This document shows positions 11,762 through 23,800 of a DNA stretch of 64,000 nt, in pieces. Under the pieces are notes generated by a model. That model worked only from the letters and a program-made list of their open reading frames with translations. It was not told the DNA's origin and searched no databases. Location of the stretch: positions 16,018,501 through 16,082,500 of the forward strand of contig CM073886.1 of assembly GCA_037176705.1 (NCBI GenBank). The letters run 5' to 3'. Source of the stretch: Molossus alvarezi (lineage: Eukaryota > Chordata > Mammalia > Chiroptera > Molossidae). Position numbers and translations under genes: made by a program. The stretch's first letter is position 1, and each line of letters begins with the position of its first letter.

Positions 11762-11806
<45 letters not shown>
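11538..11806 (+). mobile_element. Ves SINE with (AAAT)n tail
   Basis: The tail is a long AAAT microsatellite (about 11763-11806). It is flanked by tagattagcaac on both sides. Confidence 0.92.
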
Positions 11807-11819
11807 ATAGATTAGCAAC

Positions 11820-12505
11820 TTTACTACATAAATATCGCAGCTGTCATATTGGCCCAGGGGAACTCCTGAGTGCTGGAATTCAAGACTGGGTATATTGGAA
11901 GAGACCTAAGGTTCTACCTCCTACCCAGAACAGAAGTCCTTTGAATAAGGATGTGACTGGAGCAGGAAAACAAAGGGTTCAAGTAGGTGTGTCATTAGGG
12001 AAAAATGGAACTGATATAATTACCAGTGTGTCTGTGAGCAGTAGTATTCAGATTTTATACTCTTGGACAGTTTAGAAAAGAATTAAGAAATAGTAACATA
12101 GAGAACTACGTTTTAAAAATAATATAACCATTAATTCTATAAAGAACAATTATATAGGAAGAAAATGGTTCAGCAGTGATCTCTACTAATGAAGTCATAA
12201 GATAAACACCAAATAATGATTCAACCCAAACTTATACTTTAACTATGTTGGAAGGAGGGAGAAACAAAAAATGGGAGCATAAGGTGATGTATATACAGGT
12301 AACATTTCCCATAATAGAAAGTTGATAGATACTCTCTAAAATGGTAAAGCAATAAATAGTGTATGTGGCATATTTAGTTTTGGGAATTAGGGGTATTCAG
12401 AAAGGTGAGGAACTGGACAGGAAACTGCTGTTTTCCACTATAAGCCTAGTAATATTCTTTGGCTTTTTAAACTATGTATATTATTTTGATGAAAATGAAT
12501 TGTTC
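11820..12505. other. Intergenic, nothing recognised
   Basis: AT-rich sequence without a credible open frame, RNA gene or recognisable repeat. Confidence 0.4.
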
Positions 12506-12510
12506 TTTAA

Positions 12511-12664
12511 AAAAATGTTTTTATTGATTTTTTTGGAGAGAGAGGAAGGGAGAGGGAGAGAAACATCTATCAGCTGCCTCCTGCACACCCCCTGCCAACA
12601 ATTGAACTGGTGACCTCTTGGTGCATGGGACAACGCTCAACCACTGAGTCACACTGGCCAGGTG
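12511..12664 (-). mobile_element. Ves-related SINE, internally shortened
   Basis: Tail ttttattgatttttttggag, shortened CT part, head ending in gtcacactggccaggtg. Confidence 0.8.
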
Positions 12665-12878
12665 CTGAAAGAGAATTTATAAAAAGATACAGACAGGAAA
12701 AGGGTAAGTGTTAGAATTTTAAGTTTGAGAATCATTTGCATATTCCTCAGGGGAGAACATGTGGGATGAGACTAGAGCTAAGGGGAATTCTGAGAAACAC
12801 CTGTGTGTGTAAGGGGACCCGATCTAGAAAAGCCTGGGGAAGTATTTTCCAAAGTGACTACATTTTATTTTATTTTTA

Positions 12879-13019
12879 ATCCTCACCCAAGGATATTTTT
12901 TCCATTCATTGACTTTTTTGTAAGAGAGAGTAAGAGGGAGGAGGGAAGGGGAAAGAGAAGCATCAGTGTGAGAAAGGACACATTGATCGGTTGCCTCCTG
13001 CACGTGCCCTAGCCGTCCA
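12879..13019 (-). mobile_element. Ves SINE, 5' truncated
   Basis: Begins with aatcctcacccaaggatattt and stops before the tRNA-like head (last part ctgcacgtgccctagcc). Flanks agtgactacattttatttt and agtgactatattttacttt are a target-site duplication, so it inserted in truncated form. Confidence 0.82.
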
Positions 13020-13418
13020 GAGTGACTATATTTTACTTTAATAATTAGGAAAGATACTTAATTTTTCAAAATGTTGAAGAAGGGTGGTAAGAAGAAAGGA
13101 GGATTGTAAGGTTGTAATGTTATGGAAGCGAAAGCAGGGCAGAATTTCCAAAGAAAGGAGAGGTGAACAGGTGCTAGCTCCTCATTGTAAATAAGGTTGA
13201 GTCAGAGAGGTCGTGGACTTTGGCAATTAGGAAATCGAGAACATTAGCCAGGAAAAGTGAGATAGCAAGTGATGAGTGGAAGAGGGGTTGGAATTTGAAG
13301 CCAACACAGAGAGTATTGATGACTGTTCTGAAAGGGGATGATCACAAGTGAAAAGACAGGACAGAACTGGGAAAAACAAGGTCAGAGATCATTTTGGAGG
13401 GGCAGAGGGCTTTTTATT

Positions 13419-13452
13419 GTATGTATGTATGTATGTATGTATGTATGTATGT
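13419..13452. repeat. (TGTA)n microsatellite
   Basis: Eight perfect tetranucleotide units. Confidence 0.95.
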
Positions 13453-13894
13453 TTTGTAGATAAAAGGAACTAGCTCGTAGAATGGGAGGGGTTGAATGAG
13501 TGAGAGAATTGATGCAGCAAAATCTGCATTAGGAGCCATTCAGCTTAAATTCATACTTTATATTGAAAACATACATACCAGATAACCAGTTGGGTACTAC
13601 TTGGGGTAAGAAGGGCTAAGGTTGATTTCACAATTTTTTACACCTGGGGTTTTATAGTTTCAATTGTAGATAGGCCAAAAATAGTTTTCTTGACTTGGGC
13701 ATCAGGTGGAATACCCAGAATATTGAGACATTTCCTCAGAAGATGGGCCAAAGTAGCCCTAGAATAAAGGATGGTTGATCCTGGCTAACAAAGCTTAAAA
13801 GCAAGTTTTGAAAGAATCCAAGTGTTTCTAAGTAATTATGTACCAGAATAAAGCACAAAAATATTTTAAGGACTATAAAAATAACACCAGAAAG

Positions 13895-14110
13895 TCCCTG
13901 GCCCGTTTGGCTCAGCGGTTAGAGCATCGGCCCACAGACCAGAGAGACCCAGGTTTGGTTCCCGCTAAGGGCACGTACCTTAGTTGCAGTTTGTCCCTGG
14001 CCCCAGTTGGGGTCATGTGTGTGGCAACCAGTCAATGTGTCTCTCTCACATCGATGTTTCTCTCTCTGTCTTCTTCCCTCTCTCCTGCTCTATCTGAAGA
14101 TAAATGCAGC

Positions 14111-14137
<27 letters not shown>
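13895..14137 (+). mobile_element. Ves SINE with (AAT)n tail
   Basis: The target-site duplication aataacaccagaaag is exact at about 13880-13894 and 14138-14152. The tail has become an AAT microsatellite. Confidence 0.93.
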
Positions 14138-14144
<7 letters not shown>

Positions 14145-14194
14145 CCAGAAAGATAAAATTCCCAGTGTCTGGTGTCCAATAAAAAATTACATCA

Positions 14195-14404
14195 TGGCCC
14201 GGCTGGTGTGACTCAGTGGTTGAGCATCGACCCATGCACCAAAAGGTTGCCGGTTCAATTCCCATTCAGGGCACATGCCCAGGTTGTGGGCCAAATCCCC
14301 AGTGGGGGGCATGCAGGAGGCTGCCAATTGATGTTCTCTCTCATCCATGTTTCTATCTCTCTCTCCCTCTCCCTTTCTCTCTAAAACTCAATAAAGAAAA
14401 AAAG
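14195..14404 (+). mobile_element. Ves-related SINE
   Basis: Head ggcccggctggtgtgactcag to tail aaaactcaataaagaaaaaa. It sits next to attacatcatg, a motif echoed before the next two insertions. Confidence 0.88.
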
Positions 14405-14445
14405 TGGTTTTTTTAAATAGAAGTTTTAAAAAACATTACCTCATG

Positions 14446-14640
14446 CTTGGCCGGTATGGCTCAGTGGACTGAGCATCGTCCCATGGACTGAGAGGTCCTG
14501 GTTCGATTTCTGGTCAGGGCACATGCCTGGGTTTTAGGCTGAATCCCCAGTTAGAGGTGTACAAGAGGCTACTAATCAATGTTTCTCTCTCTCTCTCCCT
14601 TTATCTCTAAAAAATCAATAAAAACACATTAAAAAAAAAA
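14446..14640 (+). mobile_element. Ves-related SINE
   Basis: Head cttggccggtatggctcagtg, tail aaaaatcaataaaaacac. The upstream flank attacctcatg resembles attaccgggcatg immediately after the tail. Confidence 0.87.
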
Positions 14641-14651
14641 TTACCGGGCAT

Positions 14652-15018
14652 GAAGACATTGTGGCTCTGACAGCAGCCCAATCTCAAAAGAGCGCCCCAT
14701 GGAGAAACAAGCTTGACCACTATGCCATCCTCAAGATCCCCCTGACTACTGAGTCTGTCATGAAGAAGATGGAAGACAAAGGTACACTTATATTTGTTGT
14801 GGACATCAAGGCCAGCAAGCACCAGATCCAACAAGCTATGAAGAAGCTCTGTTACATTGACAAGGCCAAGGTCAACACCTGATTGGGCCTGATGGAGAGA
14901 AGATGGCATGTGTTTGACTGGATGCTGGCTATGATGCTTTGGATGTTGCCAACAAAATTGAGATCATGTAAACTGAGTCCAGCTGGCTAATTCTAAATAT
15001 AAAAAGTTTTCACTTCAA
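14652..15018 (+). pseudogene. RPL23A: RPL23A processed pseudogene, 5' truncated
   Basis: Retrocopy of the large-subunit ribosomal protein L23a (uL23) mRNA. Recognisable pieces are [20 protein letters not shown], then [11 protein letters not shown] and DKAKVNT. The reading then breaks at a TGA, after which diverged nucleotides still match up to DALDVANKIEIM and the stop. The start of the gene is missing. It has no introns, ends in the mRNA's 3' UTR (ctgagtccagctggctaatt) and an A run, and is flanked by taccgggcat (14642-14651) and taccaggcat (15028-15037). It is dead: the frame is interrupted and several conserved residues have changed. Confidence 0.93.
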
Positions 15019-15078
15019 AAAAAAAACTACCAGGCATAATGAGAAAAATCAAGAAATGGGCCAAGAAATAATCCAGAG

Positions 15079-15352
15079 TCCTAGCCAATTAGGGTCAGCA
15101 GTTAGAGCATTGGCCCACAGACCAAAGGGCCGCGGGTTCAATTCCTGGTCAAGGGCATGTACCTGGGTGGCAGGTTCAATCCTCGGCCTGGTCAGGTTGT
15201 GCGGGAGGTAACCAATCGATGTATCTTTCTCGCATCAATGTTTCTCTTCCTTTTCCTCCCTCCCTCCCTCCCTCTCTCCTTTCCTCCCTTCCTTCCACTC
15301 TATCTGAAAATCAAAGGAAAAAATATCCTCAGGTGAGGATTAACAACAACAA
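15079..15352 (+). mobile_element. Ves SINE
   Basis: Head gtcctagccaattagggtcag (diverged), CT-rich part with a (CTCC)n run, and tail gaggattaacaacaac. Confidence 0.85.
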
Positions 15353-16020
15353 TGAAAAAAGAAATTACCCAGAAATGATAGGTGATAAAATTAGTAGAAA
15401 AGGACATTCTGACAGTTATAACTATATTTCAAATATTTGGATGGTAGAGGAAGGCATGAGCATATTGAAGAGAGACATGGACAATATAAAGAAAGCCTCA
15501 AACAAAACATCTAGAGAGTAAAAAAATGCAAACTGGGATTAAGAGCAATCACACTGCAGAAGAAAATATTACTGATCCTGAAGACACAGCAATAAAATCT
15601 GTCCAAAATAGAAAAAAAAAGACTAATCCCACTGTGCTGGTTTATGAGTTTATTGCCTGAGCTCCAAATTCACCATTTGTAGTATCTGTCCTTTATCAGC
15701 CAGCAAGAGGTTATGTCTTGTCAGTAGAGGGTGCTTGAGAGATTTTGGAGAAAGTTTGGGTTTTCCTTTCATGCTAGTGTGACTTGCTGTTGAAGTCCTG
15801 AAGAGCACACTTTTTCTCCACTGTTTTGGCCCCTGAGTTTTCTCCAGGGCTAAGTTCGTGCACGGCACAGTTTTCTTCAACATTTAGCTATGCAACTCTT
15901 ATTCTGTTGAGCTCTCAATTCAGCCAGAAACAGTGCAAACCAGAAGACAGTATATGTATCAACATCTTGAAAGTACTGAAAGGAAAAACTGTCAATACCC
16001 AGCAGAAATACCTTATTTAT
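15353..16020. other. Intergenic, no gene recognised
   Basis: Contains a possible old L1-like A-rich segment (15353-15620). After it comes a diverged stretch around 15640-15910 without usable frame. Confidence 0.35.
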
Positions 16021-16238
16021 TTATTAAAAAATTTTTTCCCTTTATTGATTTTAGAAAGGAAGGAAGAAGGAGAGGAGATAGAAACATTGATGAGAGAGAA
16101 CATCAGTTGGCTGTTTCCTGCATGCCCCCCCACTGGGGACTGGGCCCACAACCTGGGCATGTGCCCTGACTGGGAATCGAATCGGTGACCTCTTGATGCA
16201 TGGGTCATTGCTTAACCACTGAGCCACACTGGCCAGGC
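16021..16238 (-). mobile_element. Ves-related SINE
   Basis: Reverse copy with tail attttttccctttattgatt and head ending in gccacactggccaggc. Confidence 0.9.
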
Positions 16239-16239
16239 A

Positions 16240-16960
16240 GAAATATATTTTTTAAAAAGTAATCCAATAAATACTACACATGACCCATGTTTAAATGTAC
16301 CCAATTTCCAAATAACGTTCTTTATGGCTGATTGTTTTCCCTCTAGTCTAGGATGCAATTGAAGATCTTGCATTAGGTCATTATGTCTCTTTAATCTCCT
16401 TCGATTTAAAACAGTCCCCAGTCTTTCTTATTTTTCATGACATAGACATTTTTGAAGAGGTCAGGCTAAGTTTGTGGTTTTTATTTTGTGTTTTTTTGTT
16501 GTTGTTGTTGTTGTTTTTGCAGAATGCTCCTCAATTCTGATTTTGTCAGATTGTTCCTTCATGATTAGATTCAGATCAACCTTTTTGGCAAAAATACTAC
16601 ATCAGTGATATGTCCCCCTCAGCACATAACATCAGGGCTCCTGATGTCCACTTGTCCCATTGTTGGTGACATTAAATTTATCACTTTGTTGAGGCAGCAT
16701 TTGTAAAATTTCTGTGAGGTATCTTTGTGGGGTGATGTTTTGAGACTACGTGGATATCTTCTTCCTCAATTGGCTTTCATTCGTGGTTTTGTATCCATTG
16801 ATGATTCTTGCCCGAATACTCATTTTTAAAGGAACTTTTGGAACAACAGTGCTTCATGTTCAAATTTTTAAATGTTAATTACTTTATAACCTTTATAAGC
16901 ATCTACCTTGGTTATTTAGTTGATGAGCGCTATGGTGTCCATTTGGGATCTTTTCCCTTT
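16240..16960 (-). mobile_element. Old LINE 3' UTR-like fragment
   Basis: Contains motifs typical of antisense old L1/HAL1 untranslated regions: cattaggtcattatgtctct, ttgaagaggtcaggctaag, ccacttgtcccattgttgg, tccattgatgattcttgcc. The subfamily cannot be named by eye. Confidence 0.5.
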
Positions 16961-17129
16961 CAACACAGAGAGATATCTAAGGGGATTTGTGCCACATGGA
17001 AGCTCAGCTTGCCTTGCCTTCAGAGGGAGGCTGTAGTGAGTAGTGGTTTTGGAAGCCCAATACAGAACACTATTATTAAGGCATCAGCATTTAACATGCT
17101 ATTGACAACTAGTGTGCCAGGCTCCAAAT

Positions 17130-17787
17130 AACATATGTCATACGTAATCCATGCATGCGAGAGATTTTGTAATGTATAAAAAATGGCCAAAACCTTGGGG
17201 AAATTATTTTTGCTCTATTTACAGAATTCTATTATTAAAGCCTTTATTTCTCTTTTTAAAATCCCCCTTTTTTTCCCCATGTATCTCTAAGGATCATATT
17301 CCTAAAATTTTTTCTTCTTGAGAAAAGAAAGGTCCTCTCTGTCACCATTGCTTAGTTGATAGTGGGCTGGAATATGGTTACTCCTTTCAGAGGGAGAGGG
17401 ATGATTTTAACCAGGTAAGTAGAAAAAAGGCAGTAATAAAAAATTGGGGGCACATGAAGACCTCAAGGTATGAATAAGCTCAGGCCAGCTTCTTACTTGC
17501 CGAGTTTTAAGGCCTAAGTCCTGGGTCCCTCAGTGGAAGACCCTTTCCTCTGTGTGCCATACCAGAGTGTCCGTCTCACCCCTGCCTAGACTGACCCTGT
17601 AGCAGGAGAGGAACTTGTGACCTCGTTTGGCAGCACCTTTCCTCCTCTTTGCAGGATACCAGCTTGAGTGTGGGTCAGCAGCATTCCCAGATCACAGGAA
17701 GTCACCCTGGAAAATGGTCTTTTTGTTTGAAGGCTTCCAGCTGTGTCTCTGCCCATCCTTTTGCCCGGTCCCCCAGGAACTTTTTGC
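17130..17787 (-). other. NLRC3: Probable NLRC3 3' UTR
   Basis: Unique sequence beyond the stop codon. A reverse AATAAA (tttatt, 17243-17248) is the first plausible polyadenylation signal downstream. The actual end is not determinable here. Confidence 0.4.
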
Positions 17788-17878
17788 TCACATTTCAACA
17801 GTACACGAGGGAGCATTTGTCTTGATGGTCTCTGAGATCATCCTGGCACCAGATTCCCCAATGTGATTTCCCTGGAGA
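17788..17878 (-). CDS. NLRC3: NLRC3 last coding exon
   Basis: Acceptor ttctcttctag. Encodes [20 protein letters not shown], then NAPSCTVEM and TGA (17790-17788). Confidence 0.95.
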
Positions 17879-20800
17879 CTAGAAGAGAAGGATTAGGACA
17901 AATTGAGAAATTGGCTGAAGGCTAGAGGCCTACAGGATCTCTTTAGTGAAGAACAGCTGGTCACTACATAAAATGCAGAACTCTGGGTGGCTGTGCTTCC
18001 AGGATCCCTCCCACGGACACGGCTCTGAATGGCTTTCTCTTAAACTGAGTTTTCCTCCAAAGCTGCTGAGGGGCCTGGGAGTCAACTGGCTCTGAAAATC
18101 AGGCATATGGTAGGGTCTGACCTGGGAGCAGTTCTAAAGAATGGCAGGAAAGGGGAGAGCCTGCCGAACCCCACTCACTTGATATGCTGGATCCCGTGGT
18201 TTCCAGACAGCGCAGTGGCAATGCATATCACCCCATCCATCCCCAAGGAATTTTCTTGAAGACTAGGCACAGAAAAGATGGAGACACCACAGTGAGCCAT
18301 TTAAGGCAGAAGAACATACCCAGGAAGCAGCACTGCATTATCTTGGGGGTCATTTCTGGAACTTATTTGTCCACAGGTGCCATAGCAACAGCGAGGTGGC
18401 TCCTGAGACTGGAGTCTACAAGGAGCCAGGTTGTACCTTCCAAGTGCAATGAAGATTATAAGACCAAAAATGCTGATGTTGAGTGATTTACCTCTGACTT
18501 AAGCTAGGCAAAATGCACAAATTCATCCACAATATAGACTACAATAACCAGAACAGTCCGAACTATTTCTATTCAGAAGGAAACATCTGCAGAGAAAATC
18601 AAGAGCATCTTATCCCATGGGGGTGGTTCCAGCAGAGAAGTCATCTGCTTTAGGGTGCAGATAAGGCTCTACAACGACTCACTTTAGTCTTCGGAGGCTT
18701 GAGTTGACCTTCAGAGCATTTGCCAGGGCTTTGGCTCCAGCCACCCCAATGGTGTTTCCTCTTAAACTGTAAGAAAAGACAGGAAATGTAAGGCACAATG
18801 AGAGTTGAAAATGATACCTCTTCAGGTGAGTGTGGGCTACTGGTTAGAGGCAGCATGGACTCAGCCACCATGGGGGGTTAGGTTGCTCTTTCCTTACTCC
18901 CAGGCACAGAATGGAGTTCCACCCTGGGGAACAAGGAGGACACAGGATGGGGTGAGCCAACCCAACCTAGGTGGTTTGTTGGAGACTTCATTCTCTGTTT
19001 ACATTCCAAAGAAAGAGCTGGGCTGAGACAGGAGAGGCTCTCCATCCAGTGGTCCCTGTATGCTTGGCATCACAGAACCACAGGAGCAGGGGTGACCTGG
19101 ACATGCCTGGAAGCCCCCCAGAGCTTGAGGCCCTAAACTCCTGGATCCCAAGAACTGAGATAGTGGACACAGACTACCCAAGGGACCCCTAAACAGGACC
19201 TTGGGACATGTTCAGCCTGGGCAAGACCAAGAAGAGCAGGTACTCAAGAAAAGGAGGGCCAATAGTGACTTCAGGGGAAAGGGATTAAGTAGGAATGGGG
19301 AAGCTGGGGCATGCTTGATCTAAGTGAATATATTTAATTGATTTTTGAGTTTTATATGAATTGACTTTTTTTTTCTCCTCTGTATCTGTCCATCTCGAAT
19401 CAACAGCTTGGTTTCTTTGAGCAAGAGCCTTTAGCTGGAGGCTGGAATACTTACTCGAGAATCTCCAAGGTTCTATTCACAGCCAGGGCCTCCCCCAGTG
19501 CCTGGGCCCCTGATGCACCAATGGAAGCCACCTGGAGACTGTAAGAGGAGATGCTGTCAACACAGACAGGCTCGACAGGCCAGGCCTCTCCAGCCCTCAT
19601 ACCTGCCCTGGGCCCAGCTTCCATTCATAGTCACCCTTTGTTTTCACCACCCTTGACTTAGGGCTGAAAATGGTGAAATAGCACTAAAAATTGTTGGCTG
19701 TGATCTGTCCAAAGGATGCTTCATATTTTACCTACACTGTCTGCTGCCTGGGACATATATAGATACTAGGGATACAGGAAGTAGAGGTAGTCTGGAGAGT
19801 TTGGAGGAGAACACTTCCTGTACCCCTAAATCTTGTTAGAACTGCAGGAGCAGGGATGAGCTGGATATCCCTTTTTCTGTCTGGTTGCTATTAGGAAAAT
19901 CAAACACAGCTTCCTTGACTGGGAAACAAGTGGTTTTTCATATGAAAGGATGGTGAAGGCTGCAGCACACATCAGGACTTACTAGAGAGCAGTAAGGGCT
20001 GTGTTTGCCTTCAGCGCACTGGCCACTGCACAGGCACCTTCGTCCCCAATGGCGTTCTCCTGTAAACTGAACACAGAGTGACCCCGGGCACACAGAGCAC
20101 AGGGCCAGCTCTCTAGCATGACATGCTGAGCTTGGACCTTTTATTTAATTCAGACCACACATACCATAGATTATACTCCCAGAGTCATCCTGTGTGGCCA
20201 CTGTAGCCCCATGGCCTCCTAATTAACATGCAGAGGGGTCTGGGGTCTGCACAAGTCTAGACCATCAGAAATAAACAAGAAAGGGGACACATGGAAGTAC
20301 TGTCAACAAAGGCATGGGACAAAAAAGATATGCTTTTCAAACCAACTAGAAAATTGAAAGCCCTCTGTGTCTGGGCCATTTTTGTTCATGTGCAGTAATA
20401 ATTTAACAGATGCTCTGGCCGGTTTGGCTCCGGTTAGAGCGTCAGCCCGCGGACCATTGAGAGGGCATGTACCTCAGTTGCGGTTCGTCCCCGGTCTTGG
20501 TCGGGGTCATGCGGGAGGCAACCAGTGGAAAAATAATAATCTAACAGACAGTTGAGTGTGTATTGTGTACTAGCAAGGCCAATTCCGCCTTTTTGGAACC
20601 CAGGTGAGGAAATGTAAATAAATGAACAGCCAGTATAGGCTAAGTGCAGACTGCAGTGTGTTTCCAGAGGCTGCCCAGAGAAACAGGTCTAAACCAAAAT
20701 CCAAAGGATAAGAGGTGGGGAGAGAGCCTAGCACATCTAAGGAACCCAAAGAAATTGAGTCAAGTGTCGAGTGTGAGACGAAGCTGAGGAGGCATAAAGG

Positions 20801-23800
20801 AAGCAGATGTTTGGGGGCCCTAGAAGCCATGCTAAAGGTTGGACTTCACTCGGCAGGCACTGGGCAGCCATTGAAACATCTCACCAGGACAGGGACAGAT
20901 TTGCGTTTTGGAAAGATCTTGACCTGCAAAGGATTGACTGGATGTGGAAGCTGCTGCAGTGACGCAGGTGAGTGATGCTGGTGGCCTGGACGGTGGCCAT
21001 GGAGATGGGACATTGGAAAGAGAATCAACAGGACTTGGAAAGGAGCGAAGATGTTTCTACTTTTCACGGTTGGTTGGCTGGTTCTATTCATATGATGGGG
21101 AACCCAGAAGCAGGCTTCTGAGGGAGATCATTTGGGCAATTTGAAGTACCGGTGAGACACCCAAGGGGAGGTATGGAAGGGGGAGTGGACACATGGGTCT
21201 GGAGCTCAGGAGAGAGATTTGGGATACAGATGTGGGGCAATCAGGACTTGAAAGCCTGGGAGAGGAGGAGAGCTTCCAGAAGAGATGTCATTCAAGAGAA
21301 GATGGCCTGGAACAGAACCCTGAGGAACACCAGTAGTTCAGAGTCAAACAGAACTAGCCAGAGATGGGATATCCTGGAAGCTGAGAGAAGTAGTCAGCGT
21401 CAAAAGTAGATGAAACTTAAAAGGTTAAACAGTTACCATTTGACTCAGCAATTCCATTCCCAGGTGTATACACGAGAACTGAAAGCATACGTCCACACAC
21501 AAACTTGTACATGGATATTAATAGCGGCATTATTCATAATAACCAAAAAGTGGAAACAACCCAAATGTTCAACAACAGATGAAATGATAAACAGAATGTG
21601 GTCTTATCCATACAGTGGTATATTATTCAGTCATAAAAAGAAACAAAGTACTGACACATGGTACAATGTAGATAAACCTTGAAAACATTATATTAAGTGA
21701 AAGTTGCCAGTTACAAAAGGCCACATATTGTATGATTTCATTTATAGGAAATGTCAAGAATAGGTAAATCCATAGAGAATAAAATAGTGGTTGCCCAGGA
21801 CAGGGGAGAATGGGGAGTGAGTGACTGATGGGTTTTCTTTAAGGGTGGTAGAAATGGTCTACATTTTATTGTGGTGATGGTTGCACAACTGTGAATATAT
21901 TGGAAACCAGTGAATTGCACACCTTAAATGGGTAGATTATTTCTTAATAAAGCTGTTATATATTTTTTAAAGCAGATGAGGATGGAAACATGCCTGCTGG
22001 CCTTAGGGCAGAGGCGGCTGTGTGCTGAAGGCATGAGCCCTGTGCCTGGTGGGCACTGAGGTTTCAGATTCCCCTGCCCCCGCAGTCCCCAGGGAGGCCC
22101 CACTTACTCGAGGCTGATCAGGCTCCGGTTGAACTGTAGTGCTTGTCCTAGGGCCTTGGCGGCGCCAGCCTGGATGAAATTCCACTGCAAGCTAAACATG
22201 CACGGATCACATGACTGCATGGCCCAATGCAGAGTCCAGGAGGTCCTGGGTTCCAGAAAGAGGGGGCTTCTCCCAGGAGATTCTGACAGCAGGGGATAAA
22301 GTTCTGCAGGATGGGTTCTAGAAGGATCGCTGATGGGCAGAACTCCTACAGCCCTCCCAGCCTTAGTCCCAAGTAGTCAGCGTGTACTCTCTGGTTAGGG
22401 GTGGGCATAGGGACAGGCTCAGATAAAGATTCTAGATGGCCCCTGCCCAGACAGTGTAGCTCAGTGGACTGAGCATCATGGACTGAGAGGTCCCGGGTTC
22501 AATTCCCGGTCAGGGCACATGCCCAGCTTGCAGGCTCGATCCCCACTGGGGGATGTGCGGAAGGCAGCGATTGATGTTTCTCTCTCTCTCTCTCTAAAAA
22601 AATCAATACAATAAAAACATATTTTAAAAAAAGACTCCAGGTGGCCCCTGCATATAGCACATGACACGGAGGCACAGCCATAGGTACCCACCTCCCATCT
22701 GTTGGCCTCTCCGTGAATCAACCTCAGGAAGTAGAGCAGGGGACGGATTATGGCCTCTGCAAATGACCACCGGCAGCCTGCTGGAGGCCTCAGAGACCAT
22801 GTAGGGGATGCCCAAAGCTAGACTTGGTCTCCTGCGTAGCTGGCTTGGCTGTGGTCCTACAGTTCTGTGCAGGGGATGGGATGGGTTGGGGCCCCAAGGA
22901 CTCACTGGAGGGACGTGAGGGTGTGGTTTTCTCTCACTGCCACTGCGATGGCCTGGGCACCTTGGTCGTGGAGGAGGTTGGCTGTAAGGCTGGGAGGGGA
23001 GGAATGGGGCAAGTGAGTAGAAGCCGGCCATGATGTTCCCTGTCCTGCTCCCCAGGGAATCCAGACTGCTCTTCTCCAACCCAAGGACTGCATGGGGCCC
23101 ACTAGGGTAGCCTAATTCATGCTTATGGAGCACTTGCATGAGCCAGGCACGTGTCCTGGACTGTTGTGACGACTTCTGACAACCCCATGGCAAGTGGGCC
23201 CAGGCTCAGCTCAGTGAGGTTCCATGACAGGTCACCCACCAGGAGGTGGCAGAGGTGCCCAGGGACTCACTCCTGATTCATGTACTGTACTGTCCCTCAT
23301 GATGTGGCCCCTTCCACATGCTCGTCCATATCAAGAGGATAGGGAACAAGGGGGCAGGCAGAGAGTTGTCGCTAACTTCATTCTCATGTAATTTATGACA
23401 TGAGAATGGGGTACTTGTGTTAGGGTTGCCACCAGGGACCAGATCTCCTAGCTACCTCCTCCCAGCCAGGTCCTTCTTCAGCCTTTTATAATGGCAAAGG
23501 TGCCCTGGCTGGTTTGGAGCCATTGGCCTGCAGATCATAGAGTCGTGGGTTCAATTCCGGTTAAGGGCATGTACCTTGGTTGCAGTTTGGTCCCCAGCCC
23601 TGGTCGGGGTCATGCAGGAGGCAACCAATCAATGTGTCTCTTTCACATCGATGTTTCTCTCTCCCCCTCCCACTCTCTCTGAAGATAAGTGGAAAAATAT
23701 CCTCGGGTGAGGATTTATAAAAAAATAATATAGCAGCAAAGGTGACAAGGGCTTGGCCCATCAGCCCCTGTGTTCTGCATGGGTGAGGCCCTGGCATAAA

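Noticed and set aside
22624..23193. 189-codon - strand frame
   Set aside because: Runs across an LRR exon into introns in another frame. The 84-bp exon with its splice sites explains the locus.
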